Shown: positions 8,134-18,888, counted from the first letter of the stretch. The stretch: 64,000 bases of DNA from Alkalibacterium thalassium (GCF_900101165.1 NZ_FNFK01000003.1:25963-89962), one strand, 5' to 3'. Notes: generated by a model not told the origin, from the letters alone. Numbers and translations are program-made.

Positions 8134-8656
8134 GTAAACTTCCTCTCCATTTCATATCCGGGTCTTTCTCAATCAGATAATTCATGATTTTCAATTCCAC
8201 GAACCGGTTCAGTCGGGTATTCCAGGCATCGGAGTCAAGAATAGGTTTCACGAGAACACTTCTGATACCTGCATGATTGGCTCCTTTTATATCGGTAATG
8301 ATCTGATCTCCCACCATCATTACTTCACTTTTATCCAGTTTAAATTCCTTAAGGGCTTTTTTAAACCCCCGCTGGAAAGGTTTGAGGGCATTTGGAACAA
8401 ATTCAAGATCAAGGATACCAGCCACTTTTCCCACTCTTTTTCGTGTATTATTAGACAGGATGATGACCTCAATATCATTTTCCTTCATCAGTTTAATCCA
8501 TCCAATCGTTTCTTCCGTTGCCTCAGGATTGTTCCAGGCAATGAGCGTATTGTCCAGATCGGTTAGAACGGCTTTTATCCCCGCATTTTTTAACTGTTCA
8601 GGGGTGATCTGATAGATCGTTTCGACCATCCAAGTTGGCTTAAAACTATTAAGCAT
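8111..8656 (-). CDS. yqeG: YqeG family HAD phosphatase (HAD IIIA type)
   Basis: A 181-residue HAD-type phosphatase. The nucleophile motif DLDNTLIAW, the SNNT motif II and a late GDQIITD motif are all present, so it is expected to be catalytically competent; the substrate is not known to me. AGGAGG lies 6 nt before ATG at 8656, so this start is preferred over the TTG one codon earlier. It is the first gene of the yqeGH-yhbY-nadD-yqeK-rsfS-yqeM-tmcAL operon. Confidence 0.93.
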   Translation of the reverse strand: MLNSFKPTWMVETIYQITPEQLKNAGIKAVLTDLDNTLIAWNNPEATEETIGWIKLMKENDIEVIILSNNTRKRVGKVAGILDLEFVPNALKPFQRGFKKALKEFKLDKSEVMMVGDQIITDIKGANHAGIRSVLVKPILDSDAWNTRLNRFVELKIMNYLIEKDPDMKWRGSLHDRNRTK

Positions 8657-8705
8657 CAACTTCCTCCTATTCTGTACTATCTTTTTTTACAAAGGGGTTC
8701 AATCT

Positions 8706-8738
8706 AAAAAAAAGGAAGCACACAAAGCACTTCCTTTT
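8706..8738 (-). terminator. Terminator after ykuJ
   Basis: Minus-strand GGAAG/CTTCC stem flanked by A and T runs (AAAAGGAAG to CTTCCTTTT), lying between ykuJ and yqeG. Confidence 0.65.
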
Positions 8739-8747
8739 GTGCACTTC

Positions 8748-8999
8748 TTAGTCTTCTGTAGACGTTGTAGGTTGAACAAGTTCGAGTATTTCGACAGCAA
8801 CATAATCAATATTATCAAACTCATAGGTCTGCTGGCTTGTACGGTCTTCAAGCTCGAACATATTGGATTTGCTGTCATATCTAACGATACACTGCTCCTT
8901 GCCGTCTCTTTCGAAACGTCTTACCTGCACCTCGTCAGACTGATCTTCACGCATCGCATCCAAGCGACGGATAATTGGTATCAGTTGGGATGGTTTCAT
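8748..8999 (-). CDS. ykuJ: YkuJ family protein (DUF1797)
   Basis: An 83-residue protein. I recognise YkuJ/DUF1797 from the short two-part pattern: an N-terminal helix (LIPIIRRLDAM), a strand-rich centre, and the ending FDNIDYVAVEILELVQ, close to the family ending YPFDNIDMVSIEIFELLQ as I recall it. The function is unknown. GGAAGGGG supports the start. It is monocistronic, with a terminator after it, and is divergent from the aminotransferase gene. Confidence 0.8.
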   Translation of the reverse strand: MKPSQLIPIIRRLDAMREDQSDEVQVRRFERDGKEQCIVRYDSKSNMFELEDRTSQQTYEFDNIDYVAVEILELVQPTTSTED

Positions 9000-9129
9000 A
9001 GACTTTCCCCTTCCTACTTCTATTCTTCTTCACTCATCTATTTTACCAGAATTTGTTGTAAATTACAGTAATTGTCTCAGGTTTTACTAAATTCCCCGAA
9101 GTCCTCCCTCAACTATTTAAAAATCTCTC

Positions 9130-9158
9130 TTCAATTCTGTTTATTAAAACTGTATGAT
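9130..9158 (+). promoter_or_regulatory. Putative promoter of the aminotransferase gene
   Basis: TTCAAT (9130-9135), 17-bp spacer and TATGAT (9153-9158), ending about 31 bp before the start codon. Confidence 0.55.
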
Positions 9159-9189
9159 AAACTAATAAGTAAAAAAAAGGATGATAATT

Positions 9190-10356
9190 ATGACCAATTC
9201 ACTTTTCAATCAGGAAGTATTAAAAGCTGAAATATCACAGATCAGACAGTTCGATGAACAAGTCTCTGAATTCGGCGAACTGATTCGACTGACCCTGGGG
9301 CAACCTGACTTCCCTACCCCTTCACATGTAAAGGAAGCAGCGAAGCGGGCAATCGATGAAGATTTCTCTTTTTACACGCAAACTGCTGGATACCATCTCC
9401 TACGAGAAGCTGCTGCGGCTTTTGTTAATGAAAAGTACCGTCTGGATTATAACCCAGACTCAGAGATTATCGCAACAGTTGGTGCAACAGAGGCACTCGC
9501 TGCCAGCCTTCTGACTCTCCTTAACCCAGGAGACAAGGTAATTATTCCATCTCCGTTTTTCACTCTTTATGAATCTCTGGTCAGATACGCTAAAGCGGAA
9601 CCTATATTCATCGACACATCTGATACCGGATTTATTATCGATCCTGATATATTAGAAAAAACCATGGAAGAACATAGAGATTCACTGAAAGCCGTTATTT
9701 TCAACTACCCCAATAACCCTACCGGGACCACTTGGGACAAAGAGACGGTATTGAAAATCGCTGACCTGTTCGGTCGTTTCCCGGAAGTCATTGCCATCAG
9801 TGATGAAATTTACAGCGAAATAGTCTATGACGCACCCTTTGTTTCTCTGGGAGAGCACTTACGTGAACAGACGATCGTCATTAACGGCCTGTCAAAATCC
9901 CATGCTATGACTGGGTGGAGACTTGGACTCATTTTTGCACCTGAGTACCTGGCTGAACAGATAGTAAAAACTCATCAGTCCCTCGTAACCAGTGCATCTA
10001 GCATCACACAGTTTGCTGGCATAGAAGCCCTTACTGTAGGAAAAGATGATGCCCTGCCTATGCGAGACCAGTACCTTAAACGCCGGGATGTTGTGATAGA
10101 AAGCCTGTCTGCTCTCGGTTTTGAAATTGCTGAACCTACTGGAGCCTTTTATGTATTTGCTAAAGTGCCGGAAAGACTTAGACAGAACAGTTATGACTTC
10201 TGCTACGATCTGGCGAAGGAAACTAAAGTAGCGATTATTCCAGGAAGTGCATTCGGGGATGCAGGAGAAGGATATGTCAGACTAAGTTATGCAGCCAGTC
10301 TTGACAATATCCAGACAGCTATGGACCGTATTGCCAGGTACATGGAAAATAAGTAA
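9190..10356 (+). CDS. patA: PLP-dependent aminotransferase, PatA-like
   Basis: A class I/II fold-type I aminotransferase of 388 residues. The Schiff-base lysine lies in NGLSKSHAMTGWR, with NYPNNPTG and SDEIYSE also present. Its pattern is closest in my memory to B. subtilis PatA, the N-acetyl-LL-diaminopimelate aminotransferase of lysine synthesis, but related aromatic aminotransferases are similar. No other lysine-pathway gene is near. I start at 9190, nine bases after AAAAGG; an ATG at 9181 abuts that site. It is alone between its own promoter and a terminator. Confidence 0.85.
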   Translation: MTNSLFNQEVLKAEISQIRQFDEQVSEFGELIRLTLGQPDFPTPSHVKEAAKRAIDEDFSFYTQTAGYHLLREAAAAFVNEKYRLDYNPDSEIIATVGATEALAASLLTLLNPGDKVIIPSPFFTLYESLVRYAKAEPIFIDTSDTGFIIDPDILEKTMEEHRDSLKAVIFNYPNNPTGTTWDKETVLKIADLFGRFPEVIAISDEIYSEIVYDAPFVSLGEHLREQTIVINGLSKSHAMTGWRLGLIFAPEYLAEQIVKTHQSLVTSASSITQFAGIEALTVGKDDALPMRDQYLKRRDVVIESLSALGFEIAEPTGAFYVFAKVPERLRQNSYDFCYDLAKETKVAIIPGSAFGDAGEGYVRLSYAASLDNIQTAMDRIARYMENK

Positions 10357-10446
10357 GCAGCACTACTGGAACACATCCCGTTTCAGATAACCTTCAGGCT
10401 TTTAAAACAGTAATAGCTAATCACACGGTAGATTCACTTAACACAT

Positions 10447-10495
10447 AAAAAGAGGAGTCATACTGAGGTTATCTTCAGGATGACTCCTCTTTTTG
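10447..10495. terminator. Bidirectional terminator between convergent genes
   Basis: AAAAAGAGGAGTCAT pairs with ATGACTCCTCTTTTT; both strands end in T runs. It serves the aminotransferase gene (plus) and the dehydrogenase gene (minus). Confidence 0.92.
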
Positions 10496-10524
10496 TACTT
10501 ATCAGACTAAGCATATAATCTGTC

Positions 10525-11388
10525 CTATCCCCACCAGAGCCTGATCAGGGCCTGGGTACCCTCATCTTCATATCCATTCTCTGCAAGCTGATCGTATAAC
10601 GCTTTTGCTTTAGCTGTGGCTGGTAACTTAAGCTTCATTTTATCAGCTTCCTGAAGTGCAATATTGAGGTCTTTGATAAAATGCTTGACGAAAAAGCCTG
10701 GGGTATAGTCTTCCTTAATAATTCTTGGCGCATAGTTCTCAAGTGACCAGTTGGCTGCCGCGCCCCCACTAAGAGTTTTAACTACCTTATCCAAATCAAG
10801 TTCGGCTTTTTCTGCATAGGCCAGCATTTCAGTCATCCCAGTCATCGTGCCTGCTACCATAATCTGATTAGCCATTTTGGTATGCTGACCGCTACCCGCC
10901 GGTCCATGATGTTCAAGTGATTTCGAAAAGAGTTCAAGAACTGGCCTGCAAGACTCAAACACTTCTGACTCCCCACCAATCATGATGGTCAGCGTGCCAT
11001 TCCTTGCGCCCAGGTCTCCGCCGGACACCGGAGCATCCAGCGCCTGCCCACCAGCCTTCACAGCAGAGCTGTATATTTTTTCTGCTAAAGAAGGCGTACT
11101 GGTTGTCAAATCGACTGCCATTCTGTTGCTGAAATCCGTCTGAAAGATTCCATCATTCCCATAATAGACCTCTTCTACATCACGAGGGTACCCTACCATA
11201 GTAAAAATCAGCTCTGACTCACGCGCCACCTCGGCTGGTGTATCCTTCCAGCTTGCTCCAAGTCTGATCAGATTCTCAGCTTTTGATTTTGTACGATTGT
11301 AGACGGCGACATCATACCCTGCATTAAGTAAATGTTTCACGATCGACTGTCCCATGACTCCTGTACCGATAAACCCTATCTTTTTCAT
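10525..11388 (-). CDS. NAD(P)-dependent beta-hydroxyacid dehydrogenase (3-hydroxyisobutyrate dehydrogenase family)
   Basis: A 287-residue oxidoreductase with the N-terminal dinucleotide motif GFIGTGVMG and the substrate-loop motif DAPVSGGDLGARNGTLT near residues 118-134. The GSGQHTKMANQ block contains the catalytic lysine of the family. B. subtilis YkwC is a similar protein. The true substrate (3-hydroxyisobutyrate, tartronate semialdehyde or another short beta-hydroxyacid) cannot be told from sequence. AGGAGG lies 7 nt before ATG at 11388; a TTG one codon earlier is less likely. It is downstream of ptsHI but separated by a terminator. Confidence 0.88.
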   Translation of the reverse strand: MKKIGFIGTGVMGQSIVKHLLNAGYDVAVYNRTKSKAENLIRLGASWKDTPAEVARESELIFTMVGYPRDVEEVYYGNDGIFQTDFSNRMAVDLTTSTPSLAEKIYSSAVKAGGQALDAPVSGGDLGARNGTLTIMIGGESEVFESCRPVLELFSKSLEHHGPAGSGQHTKMANQIMVAGTMTGMTEMLAYAEKAELDLDKVVKTLSGGAAANWSLENYAPRIIKEDYTPGFFVKHFIKDLNIALQEADKMKLKLPATAKAKALYDQLAENGYEDEGTQALIRLWWG

Positions 11389-11414
11389 CAAGTAGCCTCC
11401 TCTTTTATGTATAC

Positions 11415-11451
11415 CAAAACAGACTGGGTCAGGTTAAGGCCCAGTCTGTTT
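11415..11451 (-). terminator. Terminator after ptsI
   Basis: Minus-strand AAACAGACTGGG pairs with CCCAGTCTGTTTT. It separates ptsHI from the dehydrogenase gene. Confidence 0.85.
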
Positions 11452-11456
11452 ATCGA

Positions 11457-13178
11457 TTATGATACGTATTGATCGACCAATGCCATCACTTCTTCAGAAG
11501 TGGTGCATTCTGTCAGAGCTTTATCAGCTAGTTCTTTCATTTCAGCTGTATCAAGCTTTCTCAATAGGCTTCTAATTTTCAGAATACTCGTCGCACTCAT
11601 TGAAAACTCATCCAGTCCGAGTCCCACAAGTAGTGGTACAGCGATCTGATCTCCTGCCATTTCTCCACACATTCCGGCCCATTTGCCTTCACTGTGCGCA
11701 GCATCGATTACACCTTTAATTAGGCGAAGGATCGATGGATTATATGGCTGGTATAAATAAGAGACGCGTTCATTCATACGGTCTGCTGCCATAGTGTATT
11801 GGATCAGGTCGTTCGTTCCGATACTGAAAAAGTCTACTTCTTTAGCAAACTGATCAGCCAGCACTGCTGCTGCCGGAATTTCGATCATGATTCCCACTTC
11901 AATCGAATCAGATACCTCAGTACCTTCTTCAATCAATTTAGCTTTTTCTTCTTCCAAAATGGCTTTCGCAGCTCTAAACTCAGGTAAAGTCGCAATCATA
12001 GGGAACATGATGCGAAGTGTGCCGTGAACTGAAGCTCTTAACAAGGCTCTCAATTGCGTACGGAATACACTATCCTGGTCCAGACTCACACGAATTGCAC
12101 GGTAACCTAGGAACGGGTTCATTTCTACAGGCAATTCAAGATACGGCAATTCTTTATCTCCGCCGATATCCATTGTTCTGACAACGACGGGCTTATCGCC
12201 CATACCTTCCAGAACTTTTTTGTAAGCATCGTATTGCTCATCTTCAGATGGTAGTTCAGCAGAATCCATATAAAGGAATTCGGTACGATAAAGTCCGATC
12301 GCTTCCCCACCATTATTGTTCACCCCTTCAAGATCTTTGGGTGTCCCGATATTGGCAGCCAATTCTACGTGCTTTCCATCTTTGGTCAGACTAGGCTCAT
12401 CTTTAAGACGATCCCAATCTGCTTTCAGCTGAGCAAACTCTTCAGCTTTTTTGTCGAAAGAAGAAATATCTTCCTCGGAAGGATTGATTATTACTTCTCC
12501 TTCCATTCCGTCAACAATTAAATAATCATCTTCTTTAACGAGTTCTGTAATGTTCTTTGTTCCCACAATGGCAGGAATCTCAAGAGAACGGGCCATGATT
12601 GCTGAGTGAGAAGTTCTACCTCCGATATCAGTTACAAAGGCTTTTACATACTTCTTATTTAACTGGGCAGTATCACTAGGTGTAAGATCTTCAGCAATGA
12701 TTATGACTTCTTCATCTATAGTAGCTGGAGAAGGCAGAGTCACGTTCAGCAAACGAGCTAGTACTCGTTTTCTAACATCTTTGATATCTGCTGCACGTTC
12801 CTGCATATAAGCATTGTCTTCCATGCCTTCAAACATAGCGATGAATGTATCCGTCACTTGTTTGAAAGCAAAATCTGCATTGACTTTGTCGTTATCGATT
12901 ACAGCATGTGTCTGATCAATCAGATCAGGATCAGACAATACCATGACGTGAGCATCAAAGACTTGTGCTTCTTCTTCACCTAAAGCTTCAGCGGCTATGC
13001 TGCGGATCTTGCCCAGCTGCTCTTTAGACTCATCGATTGCTTTAGTCAGACGGTCTTTTTCGGCACCCGTGTCAGTAACACTTGTTTTTTCAACAGTTAA
13101 ATCAGGCTCGATAAGTAAGTAGGCTTTAGCTTGAGCAATTCCATCGCTCGCTGCAATTCCAGATACTTGTGAGGTCAT
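11457..13178 (-). CDS. ptsI: Phosphoenolpyruvate-protein phosphotransferase (PTS Enzyme I)
   Basis: Enzyme I passes phosphate from phosphoenolpyruvate to HPr in sugar uptake. The 573-residue length is typical. The active-site histidine is in [12 protein letters not shown] near residue 190, and the C-terminal PEP-binding domain shows [21 protein letters not shown] and GIMIEIPAA. The catalytic cysteine is in the MCGEMAGD block near residue 500. The start overlaps the ptsH stop by one base (TAATG), so the pair is translationally coupled. Confidence 0.98.
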   Translation of the reverse strand: MTSQVSGIAASDGIAQAKAYLLIEPDLTVEKTSVTDTGAEKDRLTKAIDESKEQLGKIRSIAAEALGEEEAQVFDAHVMVLSDPDLIDQTHAVIDNDKVNADFAFKQVTDTFIAMFEGMEDNAYMQERAADIKDVRKRVLARLLNVTLPSPATIDEEVIIIAEDLTPSDTAQLNKKYVKAFVTDIGGRTSHSAIMARSLEIPAIVGTKNITELVKEDDYLIVDGMEGEVIINPSEEDISSFDKKAEEFAQLKADWDRLKDEPSLTKDGKHVELAANIGTPKDLEGVNNNGGEAIGLYRTEFLYMDSAELPSEDEQYDAYKKVLEGMGDKPVVVRTMDIGGDKELPYLELPVEMNPFLGYRAIRVSLDQDSVFRTQLRALLRASVHGTLRIMFPMIATLPEFRAAKAILEEEKAKLIEEGTEVSDSIEVGIMIEIPAAAVLADQFAKEVDFFSIGTNDLIQYTMAADRMNERVSYLYQPYNPSILRLIKGVIDAAHSEGKWAGMCGEMAGDQIAVPLLVGLGLDEFSMSATSILKIRSLLRKLDTAEMKELADKALTECTTSEEVMALVDQYVS

Positions 13179-13444
13179 TATTCAGCCATTCCCTCATTCT
13201 TGATTGTCTGATCGATTCCTTCGATCGCTTCTTTTTCGTCTGCACCTTCAGCAGTAATAGAAACGTCAGCACCTTTACCAACACCTAGAGACATAACGCC
13301 CATGATTGATTTCAGATTAACAGATTTTCCTTTATATTCTAAAGTGATATCTGAGTTGTATTTGCTCGCTGCCTGAACCAGTAAAGTTGCTGGTCTAGCG
13401 TGAATCCCTGTTTCTGCAGTTACGTTGTATTCTCTTTTTTCCAT
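13178..13444 (-). CDS. ptsH: Phosphocarrier protein HPr
   Basis: An 88-residue HPr. His15 (TGIHARPA) is the Enzyme I phosphorylation site and Ser46 (LKSIMGVM) is the HPr kinase site used in carbon catabolite control in Firmicutes. I start at 13444, about 9 nt after AAAGGAG, because the family begins MEKREYNV; a longer open frame to 13489 is not supported. It heads the ptsHI operon and is divergent from clpE, with about 330 bp between them holding the clpE promoter. Confidence 0.98.
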   Translation of the reverse strand: MEKREYNVTAETGIHARPATLLVQAASKYNSDITLEYKGKSVNLKSIMGVMSLGVGKGADVSITAEGADEKEAIEGIDQTIKNEGMAE

Positions 13445-13623
13445 TATGAATTCTCCTTTAATAGTAGATAGTATGGTAGAAATGAGCATTATGAGAGCGC
13501 TTCATGAACATTCGGTCGCTGCACCAACATGTTCCAAGCTTATCATACTACCCTTTCTTCCATTACAGATTACCATTTTTTTCCTATACCTACAACTATT
13601 TTTTACTAAATCTCATTTATCAC

Positions 13624-13652
13624 TTGAAAGTCAGTAATGGTCAGAGTATAAT
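13624..13652 (+). promoter_or_regulatory. clpE promoter
   Basis: TTGAAA (13624-13629), 17-bp spacer and perfect TATAAT (13647-13652) on the plus strand. The expected start near 13659 gives a leader of about 115 nt to clpE. CtsR-like boxes lie in the spacer and just after the start site. Confidence 0.85.
13629..13645 (+). promoter_or_regulatory. CtsR box 1
   Basis: AGTCAGT-AAT-GGTCAGA, a heptad direct repeat with 3-bp gap like the CtsR operator GGTCAAA-NAN-GGTCAAA. It lies between the -35 and -10 of the clpE promoter. Confidence 0.8.
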
Positions 13653-13664
13653 TAATTATAGAAA

Positions 13665-13681
13665 GGTCAGTAATGGTCAAG
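13665..13681 (+). promoter_or_regulatory. CtsR box 2
   Basis: GGTCAGT-AAT-GGTCAAG, a second CtsR-type heptad repeat 36 bp after the first, just past the predicted transcription start. Confidence 0.82.
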
Positions 13682-13774
13682 AAGATAGTGCTTCTAGTAA
13701 GCATATCAACTGACTTTTATCCACTATAATATTAGTATAATGAGATTATCATCTAGGAAAGGAAGGTCTTGAAT

Positions 13775-16021
13775 ATGATATGTCAACGTTGTATGGAACG
13801 TAACGCAACAATACACTTAACTACAAGTATCAATGGTCAGAAACGAGAAATCGATATTTGTCAGAAATGTTATAGGGAAATCAAACAGCAGGAGCAGCAA
13901 GGGCGCATGAACCAGGGTAATCAGGGTGATCCGTTTGGTTTCAATCAATTTGATGATTTTTTCAAAGCTCTTTCAAGAGGAATGGGCCCTCAGAATCAAG
14001 GTCAGACTCCTCCTTCTGAACCACAGCATTTCAGAGGAAATAACCAGCCTCCTAGCAATGGGGGCCGAGGCGGTCTTCTCAGTGAGTATGGCGTCAATTT
14101 AACACAGATGGCAAGAGAAGGGAAAATCGATCCAGTCATCGGTCGCGACAGGGAAATCGAACGCGTCATCGAAATTTTAAATAGACGTACAAAAAACAAC
14201 CCGGTACTGACTGGAGAAGCTGGAGTAGGTAAAACAGCTATCGTCGAAGGACTAGCTCTGAAGATCACTGAAGGCGATATCCCTCAGAAACTTCAAGATA
14301 AAGAGGTTATCCGTTTAGATGTCGTCTCTCTCGTTCAAGGAACGGGGATCAGAGGTCAATTTGAAGAGCGTATGCAGCAATTGATGAACGAACTGAAGGA
14401 AAATGATAATATCATTCTCTTCATTGATGAGGTACATGAGATTGTCGGTGCTGGTTCAGCTGACGGAAGCAGTATGGATGCTGGAAATATACTGAAACCT
14501 GCACTAGCCAGAGGCGAACTTCAGATGATTGGTGCAACGACAATGAATGAATACCGCAAAATCGAGAAGGATCCGGCCCTTGAGCGTCGTCTCCAGCCAG
14601 TTCGAGTCAATGAGCCGTCTTTAGATGAAACTCTGACTATTCTGAAAGGTATTCAGAAGCAATATGAAGATTACCATCACGTAAGATATACAGACAAAGC
14701 GATCAAAGCCGCGGTCGAGCTATCACATCGCTATATACAAGATCGATTCCTTCCGGACAAAGCTATTGACTTACTCGATGAATCAGGATCCAAGAAAAAT
14801 TTGACGATACAAACAGTTGATCCTGCTTCACTGGAAGAAAAGATCAAGGAAGCTGAGAAGCTCAAGCAGGAAGCTCTTGAGCAGGAAGATTACGAGAAGG
14901 CAGCTTATTATCGGGATCAGTCCGCTAAATACAAAGATATGATCAATCAGCAGATGCCAGAATCTGATCTGCCTGAGGTAACAGAACAGGACATCATCAA
15001 CATCATTGAAATCAAAACTGGCATTCCAGTTGGTGAGCTGAAAGAGAAAGAACAGAAACAGCTGAAAGATCTAGAACAATCTCTTAAAAAACATGTTGTT
15101 GGACAGGATGAAGCTGTTACAAAAGTAGCAAAAGCTATCAGAAGAAATCGCATCGGCTTGAGAAAGAAAAACCGTCCGATCGGCTCCTTTATGTTTGTTG
15201 GTCCTACAGGTGTCGGTAAGACTGAACTGGCCAAATCACTGGCTCTTGAACTGTTTGGAAGTAAAGATTCCTATATCCGTTTAGACATGAGTGAGTATAT
15301 GGAAAAACACAGCACATCCAAATTGATCGGCTCTCCTCCTGGTTATGTCGGTTATGAAGAAGCGGGTCAGCTGACGGAAAAAGTCAGAAGAAACCCTTAC
15401 AGCCTTATCCTCGTGGATGAAGTCGAAAAAGCACACCCAGATGTGCTTAACATGTTCCTGCAGATTCTTGACGATGGGCGACTGACTGATGCTCAAGGAC
15501 GTACAGTTAACTTTAAAGAAACAATTATCATCATGACCAGTAATGCTGGTACGACAAATGTCGAATCAAGCGTTGGGTTCGGGGCCCAGATGAACGGCGA
15601 TCAGCATTCGATCCTGAACCACCTGGGAGACTACTTTAAACCTGAATTTCTTAACCGATTCGACGGCATCGTCGAGTTCCATCCACTATCCAAAGAAAAT
15701 CTTCTGGATATTATCGAGTTGATGCTGGAAGATGTCAATGAGGCTATTCGCCAGCATGACATCACACTCACTATAGACCAGTCTGCAAAAGAGAAACTAG
15801 TCGATCTTGGATATGACCCTAAAATGGGTGCACGACCGTTACGTCGTGTGATCGAAGAGCAAATCGAGGATAAAATTGCAGAATTTTATCTGAACCATCC
15901 AGAACCTGGTCACATCATCGCAACGGTAGATGACGAAGGTAATATTCAGATCCGTAGAGAAAACAGCACACAACCATCCCCTTCCGAAAATGATTCTGAA
16001 GAATCAGACAACACTGAGTAA
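13775..16021 (+). CDS. clpE: ATP-dependent Clp protease ATP-binding subunit ClpE
   Basis: ClpE is a HSP100 unfoldase that feeds damaged proteins to ClpP. An N-terminal zinc finger (CQRC near residue 3, CQKC near 30), diagnostic of ClpE, is followed by a Gln/Gly/Asn-rich linker. Two AAA+ modules follow, with Walker [10 protein letters not shown] and GPTGVGKTE, separated by a UVR-like coiled segment ([21 protein letters not shown] region). Length is 748 residues. I start at ATG 13775, 8 nt after GGAAGG; a TTG at 13769 is too close. The CtsR-boxed promoter implies heat and protein-stress induction. Confidence 0.97.
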   Translation: MICQRCMERNATIHLTTSINGQKREIDICQKCYREIKQQEQQGRMNQGNQGDPFGFNQFDDFFKALSRGMGPQNQGQTPPSEPQHFRGNNQPPSNGGRGGLLSEYGVNLTQMAREGKIDPVIGRDREIERVIEILNRRTKNNPVLTGEAGVGKTAIVEGLALKITEGDIPQKLQDKEVIRLDVVSLVQGTGIRGQFEERMQQLMNELKENDNIILFIDEVHEIVGAGSADGSSMDAGNILKPALARGELQMIGATTMNEYRKIEKDPALERRLQPVRVNEPSLDETLTILKGIQKQYEDYHHVRYTDKAIKAAVELSHRYIQDRFLPDKAIDLLDESGSKKNLTIQTVDPASLEEKIKEAEKLKQEALEQEDYEKAAYYRDQSAKYKDMINQQMPESDLPEVTEQDIINIIEIKTGIPVGELKEKEQKQLKDLEQSLKKHVVGQDEAVTKVAKAIRRNRIGLRKKNRPIGSFMFVGPTGVGKTELAKSLALELFGSKDSYIRLDMSEYMEKHSTSKLIGSPPGYVGYEEAGQLTEKVRRNPYSLILVDEVEKAHPDVLNMFLQILDDGRLTDAQGRTVNFKETIIIMTSNAGTTNVESSVGFGAQMNGDQHSILNHLGDYFKPEFLNRFDGIVEFHPLSKENLLDIIELMLEDVNEAIRQHDITLTIDQSAKEKLVDLGYDPKMGARPLRRVIEEQIEDKIAEFYLNHPEPGHIIATVDDEGNIQIRRENSTQPSPSENDSEESDNTE

Positions 16022-16024
16022 ATT

Positions 16025-16059
16025 GAAAAAAGCCACCCGAACTGGGTGGCTTTTTTTTT
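16025..16059. terminator. Bidirectional terminator between clpE and prfC
   Basis: AAAAAAGCCACCC pairs with GGGTGGCTTTTTTTTT between two convergent genes. Confidence 0.93.
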
Positions 16060-16060
16060 C

Positions 16061-17647
16061 TTATAGTAAGGAAGTCAGCGTTACATCTGGATACTTGTCA
16101 CTGAACCATCTCATGGCAAATTCGTTTTCGAAAAGGAAGAGCGGGTTATCAAATCTGTCTCTTACCAGCATGTTTCTGCTGGATCCCATATTCTCGTCGA
16201 GCTGTTCACGGTCTATCCATCTCGCTATGCGATTTCCGATTGAAGTCATAATCACTTCTGAGTTATATTCATTTCTCATACGATGCAGGAAAACCTCAAA
16301 TTGCAGCTGTCCCACTGCTCCAATAATATAAGTCTCAGTATGGAATGATTTGTACAGCTGAATTGCCCCTTCCTGAACCAGCTGGTTGATACCTTTGTGG
16401 AAGGATTTTTGTTTCATTACATTTTTCGGTTCGACTTTCATGAATAATTCAGGGGTAAACTGTGGCAGCTCTTTAAAGGTCACTTTGTTTTTACCAGAAT
16501 AGATTGTATCTCCAATTTGAAAATTACCCGTGTCATAAAGTCCGATAATATCCCCTGCCACGGCTTCAGAGACTGTTTCTCTGCTTTCAGCCATGAACTG
16601 AGTTGAGTTTGATAGACGAATTTTCTTATCTTCTCTGGATAGTGTAACATCTATACCCCGTTCAAACTTACCTGAACAGATACGTAAAAATGCGATACGG
16701 TCACGGTGTTTAGGATCCATATTAGCCTGTATTTTAAATACGAATCCTGAAAATTCAGTATCCTCCGGTTCTACGATCTCATCTTCTTCTGTTTCCTGTT
16801 CACCAGGTTCCGGAGCAAAATCCAGAAATGTTTCAAGAAAAGTCTGTACGCCAAAGTTCGTCAAAGCTGAGCCGAAGAAAACTGGAGTCAGTTCTCCTTG
16901 GCTGATTGCTTCTCTTGAAAAATCATTTCCAGCTTCTTTCAGGAGAAGAGCCTCTTCAAGTACTTGATGATACAAGCTTTCATTTTTCAGTGCATGCTCA
17001 CCTTCGATTTCACCTTCTTCATTCAAAGAGATGAGCCGTTCACCGTTGTTCAGTTCTTCTGGTCTGAAGGCTTCGATCCGGTTATGATAAAGATCGTATA
17101 AACCCAGAAGAGTCTTACCTGAGCCGATCGGCCAGTTCATTGGATAGGCATCGATTTCAAGTACTTCCTCAAGTTCTTCTATGAGCTCAAGAGGTTCCCT
17201 TCCATCTCTATCAAGTTTATTCATAAATGTAAAAATTGGAATCCCTCGCATACGACAGACCTTAAACAGTTTCTTAGTCTGTTCCTCAATTCCTTTTGCA
17301 CTGTCAACGACCATGACAGCAGCATCCACAGCCATCAAAGTGCGGTATGTGTCTTCCGAGAAGTCTTCGTGTCCAGGAGTGTCGAGGATATTGATGCGTT
17401 TATTCTGATATTCAAACTGCATGACAGAACTTGTTACAGAGATCCCTCTCTGCTTCTCGATTTCCATCCAGTCAGATTTTGCGAACTTCCCACTTTTCTT
17501 GGCTTTTACGGTTCCGGCTTGACGGATCGCTCCCCCAAACATGAGCAGCTGTTCAGTTATAGTTGTTTTCCCCGCATCCGGGTGAGAAATAATGGCAAAT
17601 GTCCGTCTTCTACTTACTTCTTTTTTTAATTCTTTTTCATTTATCAC
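16061..17647 (-). CDS. prfC: Peptide chain release factor 3
   Basis: RF3 is the GTPase that frees RF1/RF2 from the ribosome after termination. GTPase motifs are clear: SHPDAGKTT (G1, near 22), DTPGHEDFS (G3, near 92), NKLDRDG (G4, near 146). The 528-residue length and the ending domain ([13 protein letters not shown]) match the family. The start is GTG with GAGGAAG about 7 nt upstream. It ends two bases from the shared terminator and lies 26 nt after the AI-2E permease gene. Confidence 0.97.
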   Translation of the reverse strand: MINEKELKKEVSRRRTFAIISHPDAGKTTITEQLLMFGGAIRQAGTVKAKKSGKFAKSDWMEIEKQRGISVTSSVMQFEYQNKRINILDTPGHEDFSEDTYRTLMAVDAAVMVVDSAKGIEEQTKKLFKVCRMRGIPIFTFMNKLDRDGREPLELIEELEEVLEIDAYPMNWPIGSGKTLLGLYDLYHNRIEAFRPEELNNGERLISLNEEGEIEGEHALKNESLYHQVLEEALLLKEAGNDFSREAISQGELTPVFFGSALTNFGVQTFLETFLDFAPEPGEQETEEDEIVEPEDTEFSGFVFKIQANMDPKHRDRIAFLRICSGKFERGIDVTLSREDKKIRLSNSTQFMAESRETVSEAVAGDIIGLYDTGNFQIGDTIYSGKNKVTFKELPQFTPELFMKVEPKNVMKQKSFHKGINQLVQEGAIQLYKSFHTETYIIGAVGQLQFEVFLHRMRNEYNSEVIMTSIGNRIARWIDREQLDENMGSSRNMLVRDRFDNPLFLFENEFAMRWFSDKYPDVTLTSLL

Positions 17648-17673
17648 GCTTAAACTTCCTCAATCTATTAGTA

Positions 17674-18795
17674 TTATTTTTCTATTGGCATCTTAGCCAG
17701 TTTGTGCTGCTTGACCATTCTTATTGTGTATATCGCAATAGTTTTGATGATTGCAAATAACGGAACCCCGATAAGCATACCTAGCAGACCAGCAATATTA
17801 GCTGATGCCAGCAGGACCAAGATGACAGTAAGGGGGTGAATGGACAAGGAGTTTCCGACCAGCAATGGGGTAAACAGGTTGCTGTCCAGCTGCTGGACTA
17901 TAAGAACGAAAACTGCAGCAAGAACAGCCCTGCCGGGTGATTCAATCAGTCCAACAATCACCGCAGGACCTGCACCAATGAAGGGCCCGACGAATGGGAT
18001 GAAATTAGTGATCGCAGCGAATACTGACAGCAGAAAAGCTGAAGGCATGCGAACGATAGAGTAAAGTATGAACAGCAGCAGCCCTACAAGAAATGATGCC
18101 ATTCCCTTCCCAGAGATATAACTAGATATCGTAGCATCTGTCTGGATAATCATCTCTTTCACATTTTCCTTGAATTTTACTGGAGTCAGATTTACAGCAA
18201 ATGGTAGAAATTTTTCCCCATCATAAAGCATATAGAACAAAATCACTGGAACAGTAATGGATATAAATGCAATTTCTGTAAACATCTGAATTGCTCCACC
18301 GACACTGGCCACAAAACCGGACAGAAACTGGGAGCTGATATCTCTCAGCCATAATTCCAGGTTATTTAAGGCCGCCTGAATGTCCACCTGCTGCATCCAC
18401 GGTTCCTCAGCAAGTCTCAGTGAATAGGTCTCGAGTTCACTGATAAAGACAAGTATGCCTGACACTAGGTTCGTCGCCTGATCAATCAGCATCGGTATAC
18501 CGAGCAGAACTGTAAGGACCATTAAGCCTAACAGAAGAATCATGACAATCGTAATGCCGAAGACACGTTTAACCTTGATCCGTTCCAGGAGCTTGACGAG
18601 CGGGTTGAGCAGGTAATATAAAAATCCTGCAATCAATAAAGGCATGAATAATGCCGTCAAGATGCCGACCAGAGGATTCAAAATAAAATCGATCTGCTGA
18701 AGAACGAAAATGAGTACTGATACAGCCAGTAACCATATCGTCCAGAACATTAACTTGGACTTTTTCCAATCTATCACAGTCTTCTCCTCTTTCAT
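17674..18795 (-). CDS. AI-2E family transporter (PerM/YdbI-like permease)
   Basis: A 373-residue membrane protein of the AI-2E exporter/PerM family with about eight helices. Two helices open the protein (residues about 13-62), and the C-terminal block holds the family-typical ITNFIPFVGPFIGAGPA and PLLVGNSLSIHPL motifs. Substrate is unknown; members include Na+/H+ antiporters and AI-2 exporters. ATG at 18795 has a weak ribosome site; GTG at 18777 has AGAGGAG 7 nt upstream and may be the real start. It probably shares a transcript with prfC. Confidence 0.88.
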   Translation of the reverse strand: MKEEKTVIDWKKSKLMFWTIWLLAVSVLIFVLQQIDFILNPLVGILTALFMPLLIAGFLYYLLNPLVKLLERIKVKRVFGITIVMILLLGLMVLTVLLGIPMLIDQATNLVSGILVFISELETYSLRLAEEPWMQQVDIQAALNNLELWLRDISSQFLSGFVASVGGAIQMFTEIAFISITVPVILFYMLYDGEKFLPFAVNLTPVKFKENVKEMIIQTDATISSYISGKGMASFLVGLLLFILYSIVRMPSAFLLSVFAAITNFIPFVGPFIGAGPAVIVGLIESPGRAVLAAVFVLIVQQLDSNLFTPLLVGNSLSIHPLTVILVLLASANIAGLLGMLIGVPLFAIIKTIAIYTIRMVKQHKLAKMPIEK

Positions 18796-18859
18796 TTAAA
18801 CTTTCTCTTTTATTATATGTTACCCAACTTTATATTGAAAGGGGAGTTTTTAAGTTAGA

Positions 18860-18888
18860 TTGACGAAATTATTAAGAATTGATATAGT
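18860..18888 (+). promoter_or_regulatory. Promoter of the GNAT gene
   Basis: TTGACG (18860-18865), 17-bp spacer and TATAGT (18883-18888), 30 bp before the start codon. Confidence 0.7.

Noticed and set aside
13491..13508. A cre-like imperfect palindrome (ATGAGAGCGCTTCATG) upstream of ptsH
   Set aside because: The spacing is one base short of the CcpA consensus, and no promoter position relative to it is clear.
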